A stretch of 64,000 bases of DNA from NCBI RefSeq assembly GCF_002632875.1, contig NZ_NJCX01000005.1, positions 62,001 to 126,000 on the forward strand, read 5' to 3'. How positions within the stretch are numbered: position 1 is the stretch's first letter; every line of letters starts with the position of its first letter. The notes beneath the pieces are model-generated. The model was given only the letters and a program-made list of their open reading frames with translations, had not been told where the DNA came from and ran no database searches. The position numbers were made by a program, and so were the translations under genes. The DNA comes from Xenorhabdus kozodoii. Its GTDB lineage: Bacteria > Pseudomonadota > Gammaproteobacteria > Enterobacterales > Enterobacteriaceae. Positions 1 to 9,870 of the stretch are shown piece after piece.

Positions 1-2857
1 GTGCACAAGAGCAATGTAAATTGCGATCACCGTAAACATCATCAAGACGTTTAACCGTCGACCAATATTTATTGGCTTTGGTTTCCGCGGTTGGGAAAAC
101 GGCAATTTCACGGCTGTATGCATGATCCCAATCTGAAATGAGTTCAGCCTGAACGTGTGGGGCATTAACCAAAGGGTTATCTTCCAAAGGCCACTCGCCA
201 CTTGCCACTTTATTGATCTCTTCCCGAATGGCCAGCATCGCGTCAATAAAGCGATCGATTTCAACTTTGCTTTCTGATTCCGTTGGCTCGACCATCAAGG
301 TTCCCGCAACCGGGAATGACATGGTTGGGGCATGGAAACCGTAGTCAATCAGGCGCTTGGCGATATCCATCTCACTGATACCAAATTCGTCTTTCAGTGG
401 GCGAATGTCCAGAATACATTCATGGGCAACGTACCCACCACGTCCGGTATAGAGGATTTCATAAGCCCCTTTCAGGCGGGTTGCAATGTAGTTTGCATTC
501 AAAATCGCAACCTGGCTGGCTTGTTTCAGCCCTTTTGCCCCCATCATGCGAATATACATCCAGCTAATTGGCAGAATGGATGCGCTACCAAACGGCGCTG
601 CGGATACCGCACCTAATACAGTGACACCATCCATTTCAACGACTGAATGACCAGGCACAAATGGCGCAAGATGTTTTTTCACGCCAATCGGCCCCATACC
701 TGGGCCACCACCGCCGTGGGGAATACAGAAGGTTTTGTGCAGGTTCAGGTGCGAAACATCTGCACCAATAAAGCCCGGTGTCGTAATACCCACTTGGGCG
801 TTCATATTCGCGCCATCCAAGTAAACCTGCCCACCGTTTTGATGAATGATTTCGCAAATTTCACGGATGGTTTCTTCGTACACCCCATGAGTTGATGGGT
901 AAGTCACCATGATACAAGCCAGATTATCACTGTGTTTTTCCGCTTTTTCACGCAGATCAGCCCGATCAATATTGCCTTCTTTGTCACAATCCACGACAAC
1001 AACCGTCATCCCAGCCATATGGGCAGAAGCCGGGTTTGTGCCATGCGCAGAGCTTGGGATGAGGCAAATATGCCGATGTTGTTCATCACGGCTGGCATAA
1101 TAGCGACGAATTGCCAGCAAGCCAGCATACTCCCCCTGTGCACCAGAGTTAGGTTGCATACAGAAGGCGTCATATCCGGTCAGCAATACCAGCCAATGGG
1201 AAAGCTGGCTGATTAGCTGGTGATAACCCTGTGCTTGTTCCGGTGGACAGAAAGGATGCATGTCGGTGAATTCAGGCCAGGTAATCGGCATGATTTCCGC
1301 TGCGGCATTCAGTTTCATGGTACATGAACCCAGCGGGATCATGGCTTGGTTGAGAGCCAGATCTTTGCGCTCCAGACTGTGCATATAACGCATCATGTCG
1401 GTTTCGCTGTGGTAACGGCGGAAATTGTCATGTGTCAAAATTTCGTCATTACGCAACATGGAGGCCGGAATAGATTGGCTGTTTGTCGCAACTTCACGAT
1501 CAAGGGTATCGATATCCAGTACTGAGTCAGAACCCGTTATCACTTGATATAAGGTTATCAAATCATCGCGGTCAGTCTTTTCACTCAAGGATACGCCAAC
1601 GGCACCAAGAATATCGGTTCGTAGGTTAATTTGTGCTTTCGCCGCCCTTGCCAGTACCTGCGCCTTGTCTGCCACTTCAATAGACAATGTATCAAACCAG
1701 GTTTTATGACGCAGTGTGATACCCGCTTTTTGCAAGCCAGCGGCCAGAATGTCTGTCAGTCGGTGGATTCGGTTAGCAATACGCTTCAAGCCTTTTGCAC
1801 CATGGTAAACAGCATACATGCCTGCAATATTGGCCAGTAAGACTTGCGAAGTGCAGATATTGGAATTCGCTTTTTCACGGCGAATATGTTGTTCACGTGT
1901 TTGCATCGCCATACGCAATGCCCGGTTACCCGCTGCATCACGGGAAACACCGATAATACGGCCAGGCATAGAGCGTTTGAATTCATCCCGGCAAGCAAAG
2001 AAGGCAGCATGAGGGCCACCATAGCCCATGGGGACACCAAAACGCTGCGCAGAACCAAACACAATATCCGCACCTTGTTTACCCGGCGCAGTCAGGGTGA
2101 CCAGCGCCATGAAATCTGCGGCAACGCTGACAATGATTTTACGCGCTTTCAGTTTTTCAATCAGGTTACTGTAGTTATGGACTTCGCCCGTCGTTCCGAC
2201 TTGTTGCAGCAGGACACCAAAAATCCCTTCCAGCTCCAGTACTTTTTCTGCTTTATCAACAATGACTTCAAACCCAAATGTTTCAGCACGGGTCAGTACA
2301 ACATCTAACGTTTGTGGATGAATATCATCAGCCACAAAGAAACGCTCAGCCCCTTTCAGCTTGCTGATCCGCTTTGCCATTGCCATCGCTTCTGCGGCTG
2401 CCGTGGCTTCATCCAGCAATGAAGCAGAAGCCAGATCCAAGCCCGTCAGGTCAATCGTGACTTGCTGGAAATTCAGCAAGGCTTCTAACCGGCCTTGGGA
2501 AACCTCCGGTTGATAAGGGGTATACGCGGTATACCAGCCCGGATTTTCCAGTAAATTACGCAAAATGACGGGGGGAAGTATTGCAGGTGAATATCCCATA
2601 CCGATATACGATTGATAGCGCTGGTTTTGGCTTGCCATCGCTTTCAGTTCAGTCAATGCCTGTTGTTCAGTCGCGCTTTCACCGATCGCAGGAGGTTCTG
2701 GTAATGCGATATCACGGGGAACGATTTTATAGGTCAGATCATCAAGAGAATTTGCGCCTACTATCGCCAGCATCTCTGTTTGCTGTGCGGCAGAAGAACC
2801 AATATGGCGACGAATGAATTCACCTTGATTTTCAAGTTGGATTAGTGTCTGGGTCAT
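1..2857 (-). CDS. gcvP: Glycine dehydrogenase (decarboxylating), P protein, 3' end cut by window
   Basis: PLP-dependent P protein of the glycine cleavage system. It decarboxylates glycine and passes the aminomethyl group to lipoyl-GcvH. The reading frame opens at the ATG at 2857 ([14 protein letters not shown]) and runs without a stop to base 1, giving 952 codons. The E. coli protein is 957 residues, so only about five codons are missing. The PLP-lysine motif [15 protein letters not shown] is visible, with the lysine at about residue 708. The C-terminal [14 protein letters not shown] stretch also matches the family. It is the last gene of gcvT-gcvH-gcvP. A terminator-like hairpin and a small repeat lie between gcvH and gcvP, which may lower its expression relative to gcvTH. 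Identification is certain; the stop codon is not visible. Confidence 0.97.
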   Translation of the reverse strand, partial: MTQTLIQLENQGEFIRRHIGSSAAQQTEMLAIVGANSLDDLTYKIVPRDIALPEPPAIGESATEQQALTELKAMASQNQRYQSYIGMGYSPAILPPVILRNLLENPGWYTAYTPYQPEVSQGRLEALLNFQQVTIDLTGLDLASASLLDEATAAAEAMAMAKRISKLKGAERFFVADDIHPQTLDVVLTRAETFGFEVIVDKAEKVLELEGIFGVLLQQVGTTGEVHNYSNLIEKLKARKIIVSVAADFMALVTLTAPGKQGADIVFGSAQRFGVPMGYGGPHAAFFACRDEFKRSMPGRIIGVSRDAAGNRALRMAMQTREQHIRREKANSNICTSQVLLANIAGMYAVYHGAKGLKRIANRIHRLTDILAAGLQKAGITLRHKTWFDTLSIEVADKAQVLARAAKAQINLRTDILGAVGVSLSEKTDRDDLITLYQVITGSDSVLDIDTLDREVATNSQSIPASMLRNDEILTHDNFRRYHSETDMMRYMHSLERKDLALNQAMIPLGSCTMKLNAAAEIMPITWPEFTDMHPFCPPEQAQGYHQLISQLSHWLVLLTGYDAFCMQPNSGAQGEYAGLLAIRRYYASRDEQHRHICLIPSSAHGTNPASAHMAGMTVVVVDCDKEGNIDRADLREKAEKHSDNLACIMVTYPSTHGVYEETIREICEIIHQNGGQVYLDGANMNAQVGITTPGFIGADVSHLNLHKTFCIPHGGGGPGMGPIGVKKHLAPFVPGHSVVEMDGVTVLGAVSAAPFGSASILPISWMYIRMMGAKGLKQASQVAILNANYIATRLKGAYEILYTGRGGYVAHECILDIRPLKDEFGISEMDIAKRLIDYGFHAPTMSFPVAGTLMVEPTESESKVEIDRFIDAMLAIREEINKVASGEWPLEDNPLVNAPHVQAELISDWDHAYSREIAVFPTAETKANKYWSTVKRLDDVYGDRNLHCSCA

Positions 2858-2880
2858 TGATGATAATTTCCTGAAACTGG

Positions 2881-2941
2881 CTATGCCTTTGTCTTCCAAG
2901 TCACCGCTTTGTTGTCTATCACTTGAAATCTATCGGCGATA
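2881..2941. repeat. Short inverted-repeat element (family R2, small form)
   Basis: A 61-bp segment in the gcvH-gcvP spacer. It begins TATGCCTTTGTCTTCCAAGT and ends CACTTGAAATCTATCGGCGATA, which are imperfect inverted repeats of each other. The ends resemble those of elements at 8761-8890, 9563-9690 and 9760-9825. The family assignment rests on visual comparison of the ends only. Confidence 0.5.
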
Positions 2942-2952
2942 AAAAAACGACA

Positions 2953-2989
2953 CAAAAAAAACGCCCCAGTCACGGTGTGATATGGGGCG
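2953..2989 (-). terminator. Intrinsic terminator-like hairpin between gcvH and gcvP
   Basis: On the minus strand, the perfect 7-bp stem CGCCCCA/TGGGGCG with a 14-nt loop is followed by a run of eight T. It lies 12 bases after the gcvH stop codon. Because gcvP follows in the same direction, this probably acts as a partial terminator that sets the gcvTH:gcvP ratio. Confidence 0.75.
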
Positions 2990-3001
2990 ATTTAAAAGCC
3001 A

Positions 3002-3394
3002 TTACTCGTCTTCTTCCAAGAGTGACTGATAACTTTCGGCATTAAGCAAATTATCGAGTTCACTTTCATCCGCTATTTTAATGCGGAACAACCAACCTTC
3101 GTTATAGGGTTCACTGTTCACTAATTCGGGCGTACTTTCCAGATCAGGGTTAACAGCGATAATCTTACCACTCACTGGCGCGTAAATATCAGAGGCTGCT
3201 TTAACTGACTCGACAACGGCACAATCATCACCGCTGTTGACCTCTGTCCCGATTTCGGGCAAATCAACAAACACCATATCTCCCAATAACTTCTGGGCAT
3301 GTTCGGTAATACCTACGGTATATTCACCATTTCCTTCCGAGCGAACCCATTCATGTGATTCTGTATATTTCAATTCTGCTGGTACATGACTCAT
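3002..3394 (-). CDS. gcvH: Glycine cleavage system H protein
   Basis: Lipoyl carrier protein of the glycine cleavage complex (130 residues; E. coli 129). It shuttles the aminomethyl intermediate from GcvP to GcvT and is reoxidised by lipoamide dehydrogenase. The lipoylation site is the lysine of [10 protein letters not shown], at residue 65. The start [16 protein letters not shown] matches the family. It lies 84 bases downstream of gcvT and ahead of gcvP, so it is the middle gene of the operon. The lpdA gene, whose product serves as the L protein, lies elsewhere in this window at 22,263. Confidence 0.98.
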   Translation of the reverse strand: MSHVPAELKYTESHEWVRSEGNGEYTVGITEHAQKLLGDMVFVDLPEIGTEVNSGDDCAVVESVKAASDIYAPVSGKIIAVNPDLESTPELVNSEPYNEGWLFRIKIADESELDNLLNAESYQSLLEEDE

Positions 3395-3478
3395 CGTTGC
3401 CTTCTCCTTGTTTTTTGTTCATTGAGCAAAAGCTACAACAATAAAAAGTGACAATAATCAAAACATTAAAACTAAAAA

Positions 3479-4576
3479 TCACGCGACAAGTGGTTTACCC
3501 ATCCGCACAAAACCGGGTTTAACAACCTGAACAGGCATTTCACGATTACGGATCTGGACAATCGCCTGTTCGCCAATACCTTGTGGCACACGTGCAAGGG
3601 CGATACTAAATCCTAGGGTTGGGGAGAATGTCCCACTGGTAATCACGCCAGAACGCAGTTCACCGGAATCATCAGTGAAGCTGACCGTTAAGCCACCGCG
3701 CAATACCCCTTTTTCACGCATCACCAGTCCCACTAATTGCTCAGTACCGGTTTCACGTTGTCTTTCCAATGCTTCACGTCCAATAAACTGGCGATCTTCC
3801 GGTTTCCAGGCAATTGTCCACCCCATATTGGCGGCCAGCGGTGAAACCGTTTCATCCATTTCCTGGCCATAAAGGTTCATACCGGCTTCAAGGCGCAATG
3901 TGTCACGCGCCCCCAATCCGGCAGGCTTCACACCGGCGGCTAATAGCTGCTGCCAAAAACCTTCCGCTTGTTCTTTAGGCAAGGCAATTTCATAACCGGC
4001 TTCACCGGTATAACCCGTCGTTGCAATAAATAGCGCTCCCGACTGGACACCAAAGAAAGGCTTCATACCCATTACCGCTTGCTTTTGTTCATCACTGAAC
4101 AGAGATTGAACTTTGACTTGCGCATTTGGTCCCTGGACAGCAATCAGGGCCAAATCATCACGCACGGTGATCTCAACGTCATATTTCTCAGCATGTTGGT
4201 TAATCCATGCCAGATCTTTCTCACGGGTTGCTGAGTTAACCACCATACGATAGGCGTTATGAGTGAAGAAGTAGACAATCAGGTCATCAATGACGCCGCC
4301 AGAAGCGGTTAATATTGCGGTATACAGCGCCTTGCCCTGTTCAGTGAGTTTGGCGATATCATTAGCCAAAAGGTAACGGAGAAAATCACGGCAACCTGAA
4401 CCCTGTAAATCCACAATTGTCATGTGGGAAACGTCGAACATACCGGCATCAGTACGCACTGTATGGTGCTCGTCGATTTGTGAACCATAGTGCAGGGGCA
4501 TCATCCAGCCATGAAAATCTACCATGCGTGCCCCGCATGCCAGATGTTGATCATAGAGTGGGGTGTGTTTTGACAT
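3479..4576 (-). CDS. gcvT: Aminomethyltransferase, glycine cleavage T protein
   Basis: T protein of the glycine cleavage system (365 residues; E. coli 364). It releases ammonia from aminomethyl-lipoyl GcvH and passes the C1 unit to tetrahydrofolate, giving 5,10-methylene-THF. It aligns along its length with E. coli Gcv[17 protein letters not shown] near the N-terminus, the folate-binding region [28 protein letters not shown], and [19 protein letters not shown]. It is the first gene of gcvTHP. The 5' region holds a near-consensus PurR box at 4681-4696, consistent with purine-linked control known in E. coli. Confidence 0.98.
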   Translation of the reverse strand: MSKHTPLYDQHLACGARMVDFHGWMMPLHYGSQIDEHHTVRTDAGMFDVSHMTIVDLQGSGCRDFLRYLLANDIAKLTEQGKALYTAILTASGGVIDDLIVYFFTHNAYRMVVNSATREKDLAWINQHAEKYDVEITVRDDLALIAVQGPNAQVKVQSLFSDEQKQAVMGMKPFFGVQSGALFIATTGYTGEAGYEIALPKEQAEGFWQQLLAAGVKPAGLGARDTLRLEAGMNLYGQEMDETVSPLAANMGWTIAWKPEDRQFIGREALERQRETGTEQLVGLVMREKGVLRGGLTVSFTDDSGELRSGVITSGTFSPTLGFSIALARVPQGIGEQAIVQIRNREMPVQVVKPGFVRMGKPLVA

Positions 4577-4864
4577 TATTTCCCTCTTTACTTTCTTGAC
4601 ATGAAAACATTCGTGACCTGAAAAATGTACGGCGTATTAACCGGCAGATGTTGGATCATGAAGCAAAGAAGCGGTTAATCACGCAAACGATACCTTGGGA
4701 TCAGAAGTTATCACTGAAACAGGAAATGAACCATAAAATAAATTGGCTGTGTTGATGTGATGGCCTGAAAAGAGGTTTACTGCCATGTAGAATTTTTGCC
4801 TAATTTATTACGCAATAAACACTGAAAATTTCAAATTAATGGCAAAAAACACTCTTTTTCGATT
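4577..4864 (-). promoter_or_regulatory. gcvT upstream regulatory region
   Basis: A 288-bp AT-rich stretch between gcvT and the ubiI terminator with no credible gene. In E. coli the corresponding region binds GcvA, Lrp and PurR. Only the PurR box at 4681-4696 is recognisable by eye here. I could not place a confident -35/-10 pair. Confidence 0.5.
4681..4696. promoter_or_regulatory. Putative PurR operator upstream of gcvTHP
   Basis: ACGCAAACGATACCTT matches the enterobacterial PurR consensus ANGCAANCGNTTNCNT at every fixed position but one. It lies about 105 bp upstream of the gcvT start. PurR represses gcvTHP in E. coli, so the position and gene make functional sense. Confidence 0.6.
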
Positions 4865-4912
4865 AAAAAAAGGCCAAAGTGTGAAGTAAACTGGCTGAAC
4901 ACACCTTAGCCT
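4865..4912 (-). terminator. Intrinsic terminator of the pepP-ubiH-ubiI operon
   Basis: On the minus strand, the arms AGGCTAAGGTGTG and CACACTTTGGCCT form a 13-bp stem with two G-U pairs, followed by a run of seven T. It starts 36 bases after the ubiI stop codon. Confidence 0.8.
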
Positions 4913-4948
4913 AATATGAGAAAAAATAATGCTAAATAGCAAGCTAAA

Positions 4949-6181
4949 TTAGATTTTTTCAACCGAAGCGGTGTGAGAAATGAGCCAATCAGGGAGGTCA
5001 TTGAGTCCCATTGCATGGCGAAGCAATTGTGGCTTCATTCCCGGCAAGTGATCAGCCAGTGTTAACCCAATACCACGCAATACTTTTTTAGCGGGGTTAT
5101 TGCCCGCAAATAGCTGACGGAAACCCTGCATACCGGCAAGCATGACCGCCGCACTGTGTTTACGGCGACGTTCATAACGCCCCAAATAGAGATACTGGCC
5201 GATATCTTTTCCTTGCTGATTTAAGCGGCTCAATTCACCTATCAGCTCTGCCACATCCATAAATCCAAGGTTAACGCCCTGCCCTGCCAGTGGGTGGACG
5301 GTGTGTGCCGCATCACCCAATAGAGCCAATCGATGGGCAGCAAAATTGCGGGCATAACGTCCCATCAAGGGAATGGTCTGCCGCTCACTTATCAGTTCAC
5401 ATTGACCAAGACGCAAATCAAATGCCGCACTCAATTGCCGATTAAACTGCACTGGTTCGATAGATTTACGCTGTTGTGCTAATTCAGCCGGTAGTGACCA
5501 CACAATCGAACATCGGTGAGGATCTGACAATGGCAGGAAAGCCAGTATTCCATCACCATGGAAAACCTGACGCGCAACACTTTCATGAGGCTCTTCAGTG
5601 TGAATTGTCGCGACCAACGCATGGTGTTCATAATCCCAGAAGGTCAACGGTATATCCGCATGTTGCCGCAGCCAAGAGTGTGCCCCATCTGCGCCAACAA
5701 CCAGCCGTGAAGTCAGCATTCTGCCGTCAGATAACGTGATAAAGGCTTCGTTTTCTCCCCAGGCAACATGCTTAAGGGAGGAGGGAGTCAAAATCATCAC
5801 ATCTGGCAAATTTTCCGCACGTTGCCAGAGTGCTTGCCGGAGCACATCATTTTCGATGATATGGCCGAGGTGTGTCAGGCCATTTTCCGCCGCATTAAAT
5901 TGAATGCGGCCAAAACTATCCCGATCCCAAACTTCCATCCCCTGATAGGGACTGGCTCGCATCGCAAGAATATCCTGCCAGACACCAAGGTGAGTGAGTA
6001 ATCGTTCACTGGCTGCATTGATGGCCGAAACCCGCAACGCATATTCATCATTGGCACCAAATGGCTTTGTCGGTGGGTGCGCTTCTACAATCGCGATGCG
6101 CAAACCGCTCCCTTGCAAACCACAAGCCAGCGCAAGGCCAACCATTCCGCCCCCTGCGATCACCACATCAAATGATTGCAT
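4949..6181 (-). CDS. ubiI: Ubiquinone C5-hydroxylase (FAD monooxygenase)
   Basis: Flavoprotein monooxygenase that hydroxylates C5 of the ring in aerobic ubiquinone synthesis (formerly visC). The start is placed at the ATG at 6181 (MQSFDVVIAGGGMVG), which follows an AGAGGAAA ribosome-binding site and aligns with E. coli UbiI. An upstream in-frame start at 6220 would add 13 residues and overlap ubiH. The 410-residue product has the N-terminal dinucleotide-binding GGGMVG and the second FAD motif GDAAHTVHPLAGQGVNLG. It is the last gene of pepP-ubiH-ubiI, 13 bases after ubiH, and is followed by a strong terminator. Confidence 0.96.
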   Translation of the reverse strand: MQSFDVVIAGGGMVGLALACGLQGSGLRIAIVEAHPPTKPFGANDEYALRVSAINAASERLLTHLGVWQDILAMRASPYQGMEVWDRDSFGRIQFNAAENGLTHLGHIIENDVLRQALWQRAENLPDVMILTPSSLKHVAWGENEAFITLSDGRMLTSRLVVGADGAHSWLRQHADIPLTFWDYEHHALVATIHTEEPHESVARQVFHGDGILAFLPLSDPHRCSIVWSLPAELAQQRKSIEPVQFNRQLSAAFDLRLGQCELISERQTIPLMGRYARNFAAHRLALLGDAAHTVHPLAGQGVNLGFMDVAELIGELSRLNQQGKDIGQYLYLGRYERRRKHSAAVMLAGMQGFRQLFAGNNPAKKVLRGIGLTLADHLPGMKPQLLRHAMGLNDLPDWLISHTASVEKI

Positions 6182-6194
6182 TTTTTCTTTCCTC

Positions 6195-7385
6195 TTAATC
6201 TGCCAATGGTGACTGTGCAACCCAACCTAATGTCTGACGGGCAAGCCGATCCCGCATTGGGGGGACGCTTTCCATTGCCATCAAGCCAAGATGACGCCCA
6301 ATTTTTAACGGCAAGTTGTCATTGGCAAATAACCTAATCAATCCATCCGTGATCCCAATGGTGGTTTCACGATCTGCCTGACGCTGTTGCTGATATTGCG
6401 TCAGTACCTTATAGGCGCCAATATCGTGCCCTGCAGCGGCGGCGGCTGAAATGATTTGTGCCAAGGCCATGACATCGCGCATTCCTAAGTTAAAGCCTTG
6501 TCCAGCAATCGGATGCAACGTTTGGGCGGCATTGCCTACCAAAGCCAAACGGTGGCTAATTTGCCGGCTGGCTGTAGACAATGCCAAGGGATAACTATGT
6601 CGTTGACTGGCATCTAACATTTTCCCCAACCGCCAGCCAAATGCTTTTTGCAGGTGCTGGAGGAATTCATGCTGGCGCCATTTATTGATTTCTGACTGTT
6701 TTTCCAATGGATGACACCAGACCAGTGAACTGCGCCCTTCCGACATGGGTAACAACGCTAATGGCCCGTGTTGGGTAAAACGTTCGAATGCCCTTCCTTG
6801 GGGATGTTCAGAAGTCAGCACATTGGCAATAACGGCTGTCTGCTCATAAGATCGTCGTTGGAATGGTATATTGCACGCTTGGGCTATCGCAGAGTGACTA
6901 CCATCCGCAGCGACCAACAACTCTCCTGTCAGTTTCTCGCCATTATCCAGCGACACCACCACCGAATTTTCCAAACGTTCAACGGCATCCACTTTAGCCG
7001 GACAATAAAGTTTAATATTTGGTGACTTTTTTAATAAATCAAAAAGATGAATTCCAGCATCATGCAATTCAATCACATGACCTAATGCCGGAATATCATA
7101 GTCACTGGCATGAATGTTGACGAAACCGCTATGACCACGGTCGCTGACGTGAACGTGAGTTATTGGGGTAACACGGTGTTGCAGTGCCGGCCAGATACCG
7201 ATCTGATTCAAGCGCTGACATGTCCCATAAGCCAAGGCTATCGCCCTCGCATCAAAACCAGGATGTTCCCTGGCAGGTTCTGCCGCTTCAATCAAGGAGA
7301 CTTGCAATTGCCCCCGACTCAGCGAAGCAATAGCCAGAGCCAATGTAGCCCCTGTCATTCCCCCGCCCACAATAATCACGTTCAT
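6195..7385 (-). CDS. ubiH: 2-octaprenyl-6-methoxyphenol hydroxylase
   Basis: FAD-dependent monooxygenase of aerobic ubiquinone synthesis, hydroxylating C1 of the polyprenylated ring (396 residues; E. coli 392). The N-terminus MNVIIVGGGMTGATLALAI gives the Rossmann FAD motif. The second FAD motif reads GNAAQTLHPIAGQGFNLG, with the GNAAQ variant that is also typical of E. coli UbiH. It is a paralogue of the neighbouring ubiI. Its start lies 24 bases after the pepP stop, fitting the conserved pepP-ubiH-ubiI operon. Confidence 0.97.
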   Translation of the reverse strand: MNVIIVGGGMTGATLALAIASLSRGQLQVSLIEAAEPAREHPGFDARAIALAYGTCQRLNQIGIWPALQHRVTPITHVHVSDRGHSGFVNIHASDYDIPALGHVIELHDAGIHLFDLLKKSPNIKLYCPAKVDAVERLENSVVVSLDNGEKLTGELLVAADGSHSAIAQACNIPFQRRSYEQTAVIANVLTSEHPQGRAFERFTQHGPLALLPMSEGRSSLVWCHPLEKQSEINKWRQHEFLQHLQKAFGWRLGKMLDASQRHSYPLALSTASRQISHRLALVGNAAQTLHPIAGQGFNLGMRDVMALAQIISAAAAAGHDIGAYKVLTQYQQQRQADRETTIGITDGLIRLFANDNLPLKIGRHLGLMAMESVPPMRDRLARQTLGWVAQSPLAD

Positions 7386-7409
7386 GATAACTTCCTGATT
7401 ACTTTAAAC

Positions 7410-8726
7410 TTAACTGTGCTTTGCCTGTGCCATCAGAGCTTCTATCTCATCCGGATCTTTCACGACAAACTCAGTCAGGTTTTCATTTCCTGTTTCCGTG
7501 ATGACAATGTCATCTTCAATACGGATGCCGATACCACGGTATTCCGGCGGGACATCTGCATCTGGTGCAATGTAAAGCCCCGGCTCTACAGTCAGCACCA
7601 TGCCAGGTTCCAGAGTACGATCACGATCAATGCCATAATGACCGACATCATGCACATCCAGCCCCAGCCAGTGGCTTAAACCATGCATGAAAAATTGGCG
7701 ATAAGCATTGGCTTCGATCAATTGTTCGACTTCACCATGCATAATTCCCAGTTTGACCAATCCTTTCACCATGATGCGGACAACTTGCCCTGTCACTTCG
7801 TTGATGCTGATACCGGGTTTGTACAATTCAAGGGAAAGGTTGATGGCTTCCAGCACAATGTCATAAATTTCACGTTGGGGACGCGTAAACTTGCCATTGA
7901 CCGGAAATGTCCGCGTAATATCACCGGCATAACCGTCATATTCACATCCCGCGTCGATCAACACTAAATCGCCATCGCTCATGCGACGTTCATTTTCAGT
8001 GTAATGCAGGATACACGCGTTTTCGCCTGCACCAACAATGGTGTTATAGGCAGGGTAACGTGCGCCCTGGCGGGTAAATTCGTAGTGAATTTCGGCTTCA
8101 AGCTGATATTCAAACATATCAGGCCGACATGCCTGCATCGCCCTGATGTGCGCCTGGGCACTGATCTCCCCGGCTTTGCGCATGATGTCTAATTCAGCTT
8201 CTGATTTAAACAGGCGCATTTCATGTAGCCACGGGCGCCAATCTGCCATGACCGTTGGCGCTTTGAAATTACGCCGGCTATTTTGGCGCAATTTATCCAA
8301 GGCCTTAAAGACGATGTTATCAGCATACTCAAATTCGCCTTGAGCGTGATAAACCACTTCCAATCCATTCAACAACAAATAGAGTTGTTCATCGAGATCC
8401 TCGAATGGCAGGGCACGATCCACCCCCAATTTCTCCAGTGCGGCTTCTTGCCCAAGACGACGACCAAACCAAATTTCCGCAGTCAAATCGCGAACACGAT
8501 TAAACAACACACTGTGATTGTGGGTTTCATCGCTTTTGATCAGTATCAGAACCGCTTCCGGCTCACTGAACCCTGTCAGATACAGAAAATCACTGTGCTG
8601 ACGGTAGGGATATTCACTATCTGAATTACGTGTCGCAGGCAATGCCGAGAAAATAATGGCCGCACTGGCTGGCGCCATTTTTGACAATAATGCCTGACGA
8701 CGGGATAAATATTCTTGTTTAGTCAT
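7410..8726 (-). CDS. pepP: Xaa-Pro aminopeptidase (aminopeptidase P)
   Basis: Cytoplasmic dimanganese metallopeptidase that removes N-terminal residues preceding proline (438 residues; E. coli 441). It has a creatinase-like N-terminal domain followed by a pita-bread catalytic domain. Metal-binding motifs are visible: LIDAGCEYDGYAGDITRTF (two Asp), HGLSHWLGLDVHD (His), VEPGLYI (Glu) and IRIEDDIVIT (Glu). It heads the pepP-ubiH-ubiI operon. A 130-bp repeat element fills most of the 170-bp spacer to ygfB. Confidence 0.97.
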   Translation of the reverse strand: MTKQEYLSRRQALLSKMAPASAAIIFSALPATRNSDSEYPYRQHSDFLYLTGFSEPEAVLILIKSDETHNHSVLFNRVRDLTAEIWFGRRLGQEAALEKLGVDRALPFEDLDEQLYLLLNGLEVVYHAQGEFEYADNIVFKALDKLRQNSRRNFKAPTVMADWRPWLHEMRLFKSEAELDIMRKAGEISAQAHIRAMQACRPDMFEYQLEAEIHYEFTRQGARYPAYNTIVGAGENACILHYTENERRMSDGDLVLIDAGCEYDGYAGDITRTFPVNGKFTRPQREIYDIVLEAINLSLELYKPGISINEVTGQVVRIMVKGLVKLGIMHGEVEQLIEANAYRQFFMHGLSHWLGLDVHDVGHYGIDRDRTLEPGMVLTVEPGLYIAPDADVPPEYRGIGIRIEDDIVITETGNENLTEFVVKDPDEIEALMAQAKHS

Positions 8727-8760
8727 ACCCTCTCCTGCAATTCCATTATTATTAGTTGGG

Positions 8761-8890
8761 ATACCCCTTATTTTTCAAGTTACTGCTTGGTGGTCGTGCC
8801 TACTCTCCCAATGAATATTCCTGCGAGTTCATTTCTGCGAGTTCATTTCTTTGCCATTACACTGCAACTTGAAATTTATGGGGTGAATAC
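8761..8890. repeat. Inverted-repeat element (family R2) with internal 14-bp tandem duplication
   Basis: Element of about 130 bp in the pepP-ygfB spacer. The left end reads ATACCCCTTATTTTTCAAGTT. The right end, CAACTTGAAATTTATGGGGT, is its imperfect inverse complement. Inside, the 14-mer CTGCGAGTTCATTT occurs twice in tandem at 8821-8848. It resembles the palindromic intergenic repeats common in Xenorhabdus and Photorhabdus, but I cannot name a catalogued family. There is no coding capacity and no obvious target-site duplication. Confidence 0.6.
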
Positions 8891-8896
8891 CGCCAA

Positions 8897-9481
8897 TCAG
8901 TGCAATGTGGGTTTTTCATTTTTTGCACTGCCTGCGGTTTTAGGTGTCATTAACGCGATATAGCAGAGTTGAACCGCAACACGAACATATTCCAAAACTT
9001 CTTCCAGGGCTTGAGATAGCTCTTCCTGATCTTCGCTTTCATCATAACCCAACATGCCAATGTTACGTAAATCAGTGATAATTTCCTTCAGTTCTGGTTT
9101 TTCTGTTAATTTGGGATTTGCTACGCCTAGCCCAAGTAGAAAATGATTCACCCATCCCGCTAATGCATCTGCGCATTCAAACACCCCCGCTTCTTCATCA
9201 GGCAGTAACAGATGAAACGTGAAATGACTGTCATCCAGCAATTCAAATGTTGTTTCGTATAATGCCCTAAGCGGCTGAACCAAAACCTGAGAAAATGCCA
9301 GACCATCATTCGCAAGATCATGCACCAATGCCAGCCAACGACTATCCTGATTATTATGGTTTCCACTACAGAGTAACCCGCTGATTAAGCCATGCATTTC
9401 TGCTGCGGTCAGTGCAACGGACTGTTGATGCAAAATTTCATCAAATGATTGATAATTAGGTAATGTGTTTTGTATAGACAT
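8897..9481 (-). CDS. ygfB: UPF0149 family protein YgfB
   Basis: Small acidic protein (194 residues; E. coli YgfB 192) of the UPF0149/YecA-like family. It shows the typical [15 protein letters not shown] and VNHFLLGLG segments. The molecular function in enterobacteria is not settled; in Pseudomonas a homologue affects ampDh3 expression and beta-lactam tolerance. It lies upstream of pepP in the same orientation and divergent from zapA, as in E. coli. The ygfB-zapA spacer has been enlarged by repeat elements. Confidence 0.93.
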   Translation of the reverse strand: MSIQNTLPNYQSFDEILHQQSVALTAAEMHGLISGLLCSGNHNNQDSRWLALVHDLANDGLAFSQVLVQPLRALYETTFELLDDSHFTFHLLLPDEEAGVFECADALAGWVNHFLLGLGVANPKLTEKPELKEIITDLRNIGMLGYDESEDQEELSQALEEVLEYVRVAVQLCYIALMTPKTAGSAKNEKPTLH

Positions 9482-9562
9482 GTATATTGATCATCATTGG
9501 CGATATAAGTTCATGCTATGCTACCATCAAGGGGAGTCGCTATACCAGACAGCACACACCGA

Positions 9563-9690
9563 TATATCCCCAATAGATTTCGAGTTGCAGCATGATAGCA
9601 AAGACCCAATCTCAGATACTTTGTATCTCTAAAATTGACTGGGATAAGTGAACATTGTTCAAAAGCGGCAACTTGAAAGATGAAGGGAAG
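9563..9690. repeat. Inverted-repeat element (family R2) in ygfB-zapA spacer
   Basis: Element of about 128 bp. The left end includes CCCAATAGATTTCGAGTTGC and the right end GCAACTTGAAAGATGAAGGG, whose inverse complement matches the left end at most positions. With the second copy at 9760-9825 it accounts for about half of the 389-bp gene-free stretch 9482-9870. The rest, which must hold the ygfB and zapA promoters, shows no motif I can name. Confidence 0.6.
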
Positions 9691-9759
9691 AAAAAGGGGG
9701 CTTTTGGTATTTGTACAGTAATGATTGGTGTCGGCCTTGTTTTATACCATAATTTACTT

Positions 9760-9825
9760 TATGCCTAATCGATTTCAAGTTGTCGCGCTGCCAACAAAGC
9801 CACAGTTTGAAAGATAGGGGATAAA
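9760..9825. repeat. Short inverted-repeat element (family R2, small form) upstream of zapA
   Basis: Element of about 66 bp with left end ATGCCTAATCGATTTCAAGTTG and right end CAGTTTGAAAGATAGGGGATA, in the same layout as the copy at 2881-2941. It ends about 45 bp before the zapA start codon, so it may lie within the zapA promoter or leader. Confidence 0.5.
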
Positions 9826-9870
9826 TGTCAACATCAAGGTATCGGCACAGTAATAAATCAGGAAGGTGTC

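Noticed and set aside
1844-2308. 154-codon plus-strand frame opposite gcvP
   Set aside because: gcvP is unambiguous on the minus strand here and the plus frame shows no domain.
8821-8848. Possible CRISPR-like repetition (two 14-bp copies)
   Set aside because: Only two directly adjacent copies with no spacer; a simple tandem duplication inside a repeat element.
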